From: Rhodococcus sp. CH91
GTDB lineage: Bacteria; Actinomycetota; Actinomycetes; Mycobacteriales; Mycobacteriaceae
Direction: 5' to 3'
DNA length: 64,000 nucleotides
Assembly (NCBI RefSeq): GCF_022554085.1
Contig: NZ_JAKFYR010000002.1
Span: 62,001 to 126,000, forward strand
Translations under genes and position numbers: made by a program
The notes under the pieces: generated by a model
Seen by the model: only the letters and a program-made list of their open reading frames with translations
What the model was told of the DNA's origin: nothing
Databases searched by the model: none
Shown here: one piece after another, positions 63,796 to 64,000 of the stretch
How the letters are laid out: the number at the start of each line of letters is the position of its first letter
How positions within the stretch are numbered: the stretch's first letter is position 1

Positions 63796-64000
63796 ATGGG
63801 GAAGCTGGACGGACGGGTGGCAATCGTCACCGGAGCCGGGATGGGAATCGGCCGGGGAGTCGCAGGCGCGCTCGCCCGTGAGGGCGCGAGCGTCGTGGTC
63901 GCCGAAGTGGACGAGGCGGCGGGTGTGGACACCGCGCGATGGCTCACCGACCGGTGGGGTGTGCGGGCGCATTTCGTGCCGACCGACGTCACCGATCGTG
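63796..64000 (+). CDS. Short-chain dehydrogenase/reductase (partial, C-terminus outside window)
   Basis: Only the first 68 residues are present: MGKLDGRVAIVTGAGMGIGRGVAGALAREGASVVVAEVDEAAG, a classical SDR cofactor site with TGAGMGIGRG and an acidic residue after the second strand that favours NAD. ATG 63796 is preceded by GGAGAGGA. It continues the thiolase-FadE-hydratase-thioesterase series on the same strand, 43 bp after the thioesterase stop. The substrate cannot be judged. Confidence 0.85.
   Translation, partial: MGKLDGRVAIVTGAGMGIGRGVAGALAREGASVVVAEVDEAAGVDTARWLTDRWGVRAHFVPTDVTDR

Overview
The window is high-GC DNA from a mycolic-acid actinobacterium, most likely a Rhodococcus. The evidence is GC-rich third positions, frequent GTG/TTG starts, and a gene order at about 22.8-52.4 kb that follows, from memory, the Mycobacterium tuberculosis Rv2477c-Rv2457c neighbourhood: ettA, thioesterase, NAD-glutamate dehydrogenase, thioesterase, hypothetical, alpha-glucosidase, glbO, HNH nuclease, pepN, DsbA-type nitroreductase, rpiB, nei, tig, clpP1, clpP2, clpX. 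I see no insertion sequence, prophage, CRISPR array or rRNA. The species cannot be fixed from this sequence alone.

Layout. 0-2.2 kb: end of a thioesterase gene, an epoxide-hydrolase-like protein and a TetR regulator. 2.3-5.0 kb: a DesA3-type acyl-CoA desaturase with its ferredoxin reductase and a small overlapping gene, with palindromes in the control region. 5.0-11.6 kb (minus strand): a formate dehydrogenase operon (catalytic, Fe-S and NrfD-type membrane subunits, then an OFA-family transporter). Its catalytic subunit carries an in-frame UGA read as selenocysteine. 11.7-15.9 kb: the selenocysteine machinery (selD, tRNA-Sec, selA, selB) sits directly beside the selenoprotein gene that needs it. 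16-22.7 kb: NADP-glutamate dehydrogenase, tRNA-Arg, a DedA protein, a CopD/CtaG fusion, a TspO-like protein and a secreted lipase. 22.8-42 kb: the conserved block named above, with a cupin gene, a flavin reductase and a GNAT gene among it. 42-47 kb (minus strand): a membrane protein, a degenerate wax-ester-synthase-like protein, a hypothetical protein, a zinc alcohol dehydrogenase and a YbdK-type carboxylate-amine ligase, followed upstream by about 640 bp without a credible gene. 47.6-52.4 kb: tRNA-Gly, tRNA-Pro, trigger factor and the ClpP1-ClpP2-ClpX protease.

52.5-64 kb (runs off the end): a CoA-thioester catabolic cluster. It has an acyl-CoA synthetase, a broken phosphotransferase gene, a lipocalin-like protein, two short-chain dehydrogenases, a KstR-like TetR regulator, a FadA5-like thiolase, a double-length FadE34-like acyl-CoA dehydrogenase, a double-hotdog hydratase, a PaaI-type thioesterase and a further short-chain dehydrogenase. 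Together these make a nearly complete beta-oxidation set of the kind used for bulky, steroid-like acyl-CoAs. The substrate is not evident from sequence and this is the least explained system here.

The most secure special feature is the selenocysteine module. The UGA codon, a hairpin with a GGUCU loop placed as in E. coli fdhF, a UCA-anticodon tRNA with an 8-bp acceptor stem, and selA/selB/selD all lie within about 8 kb. Ordinary gene calling would split the catalytic subunit into two false genes.
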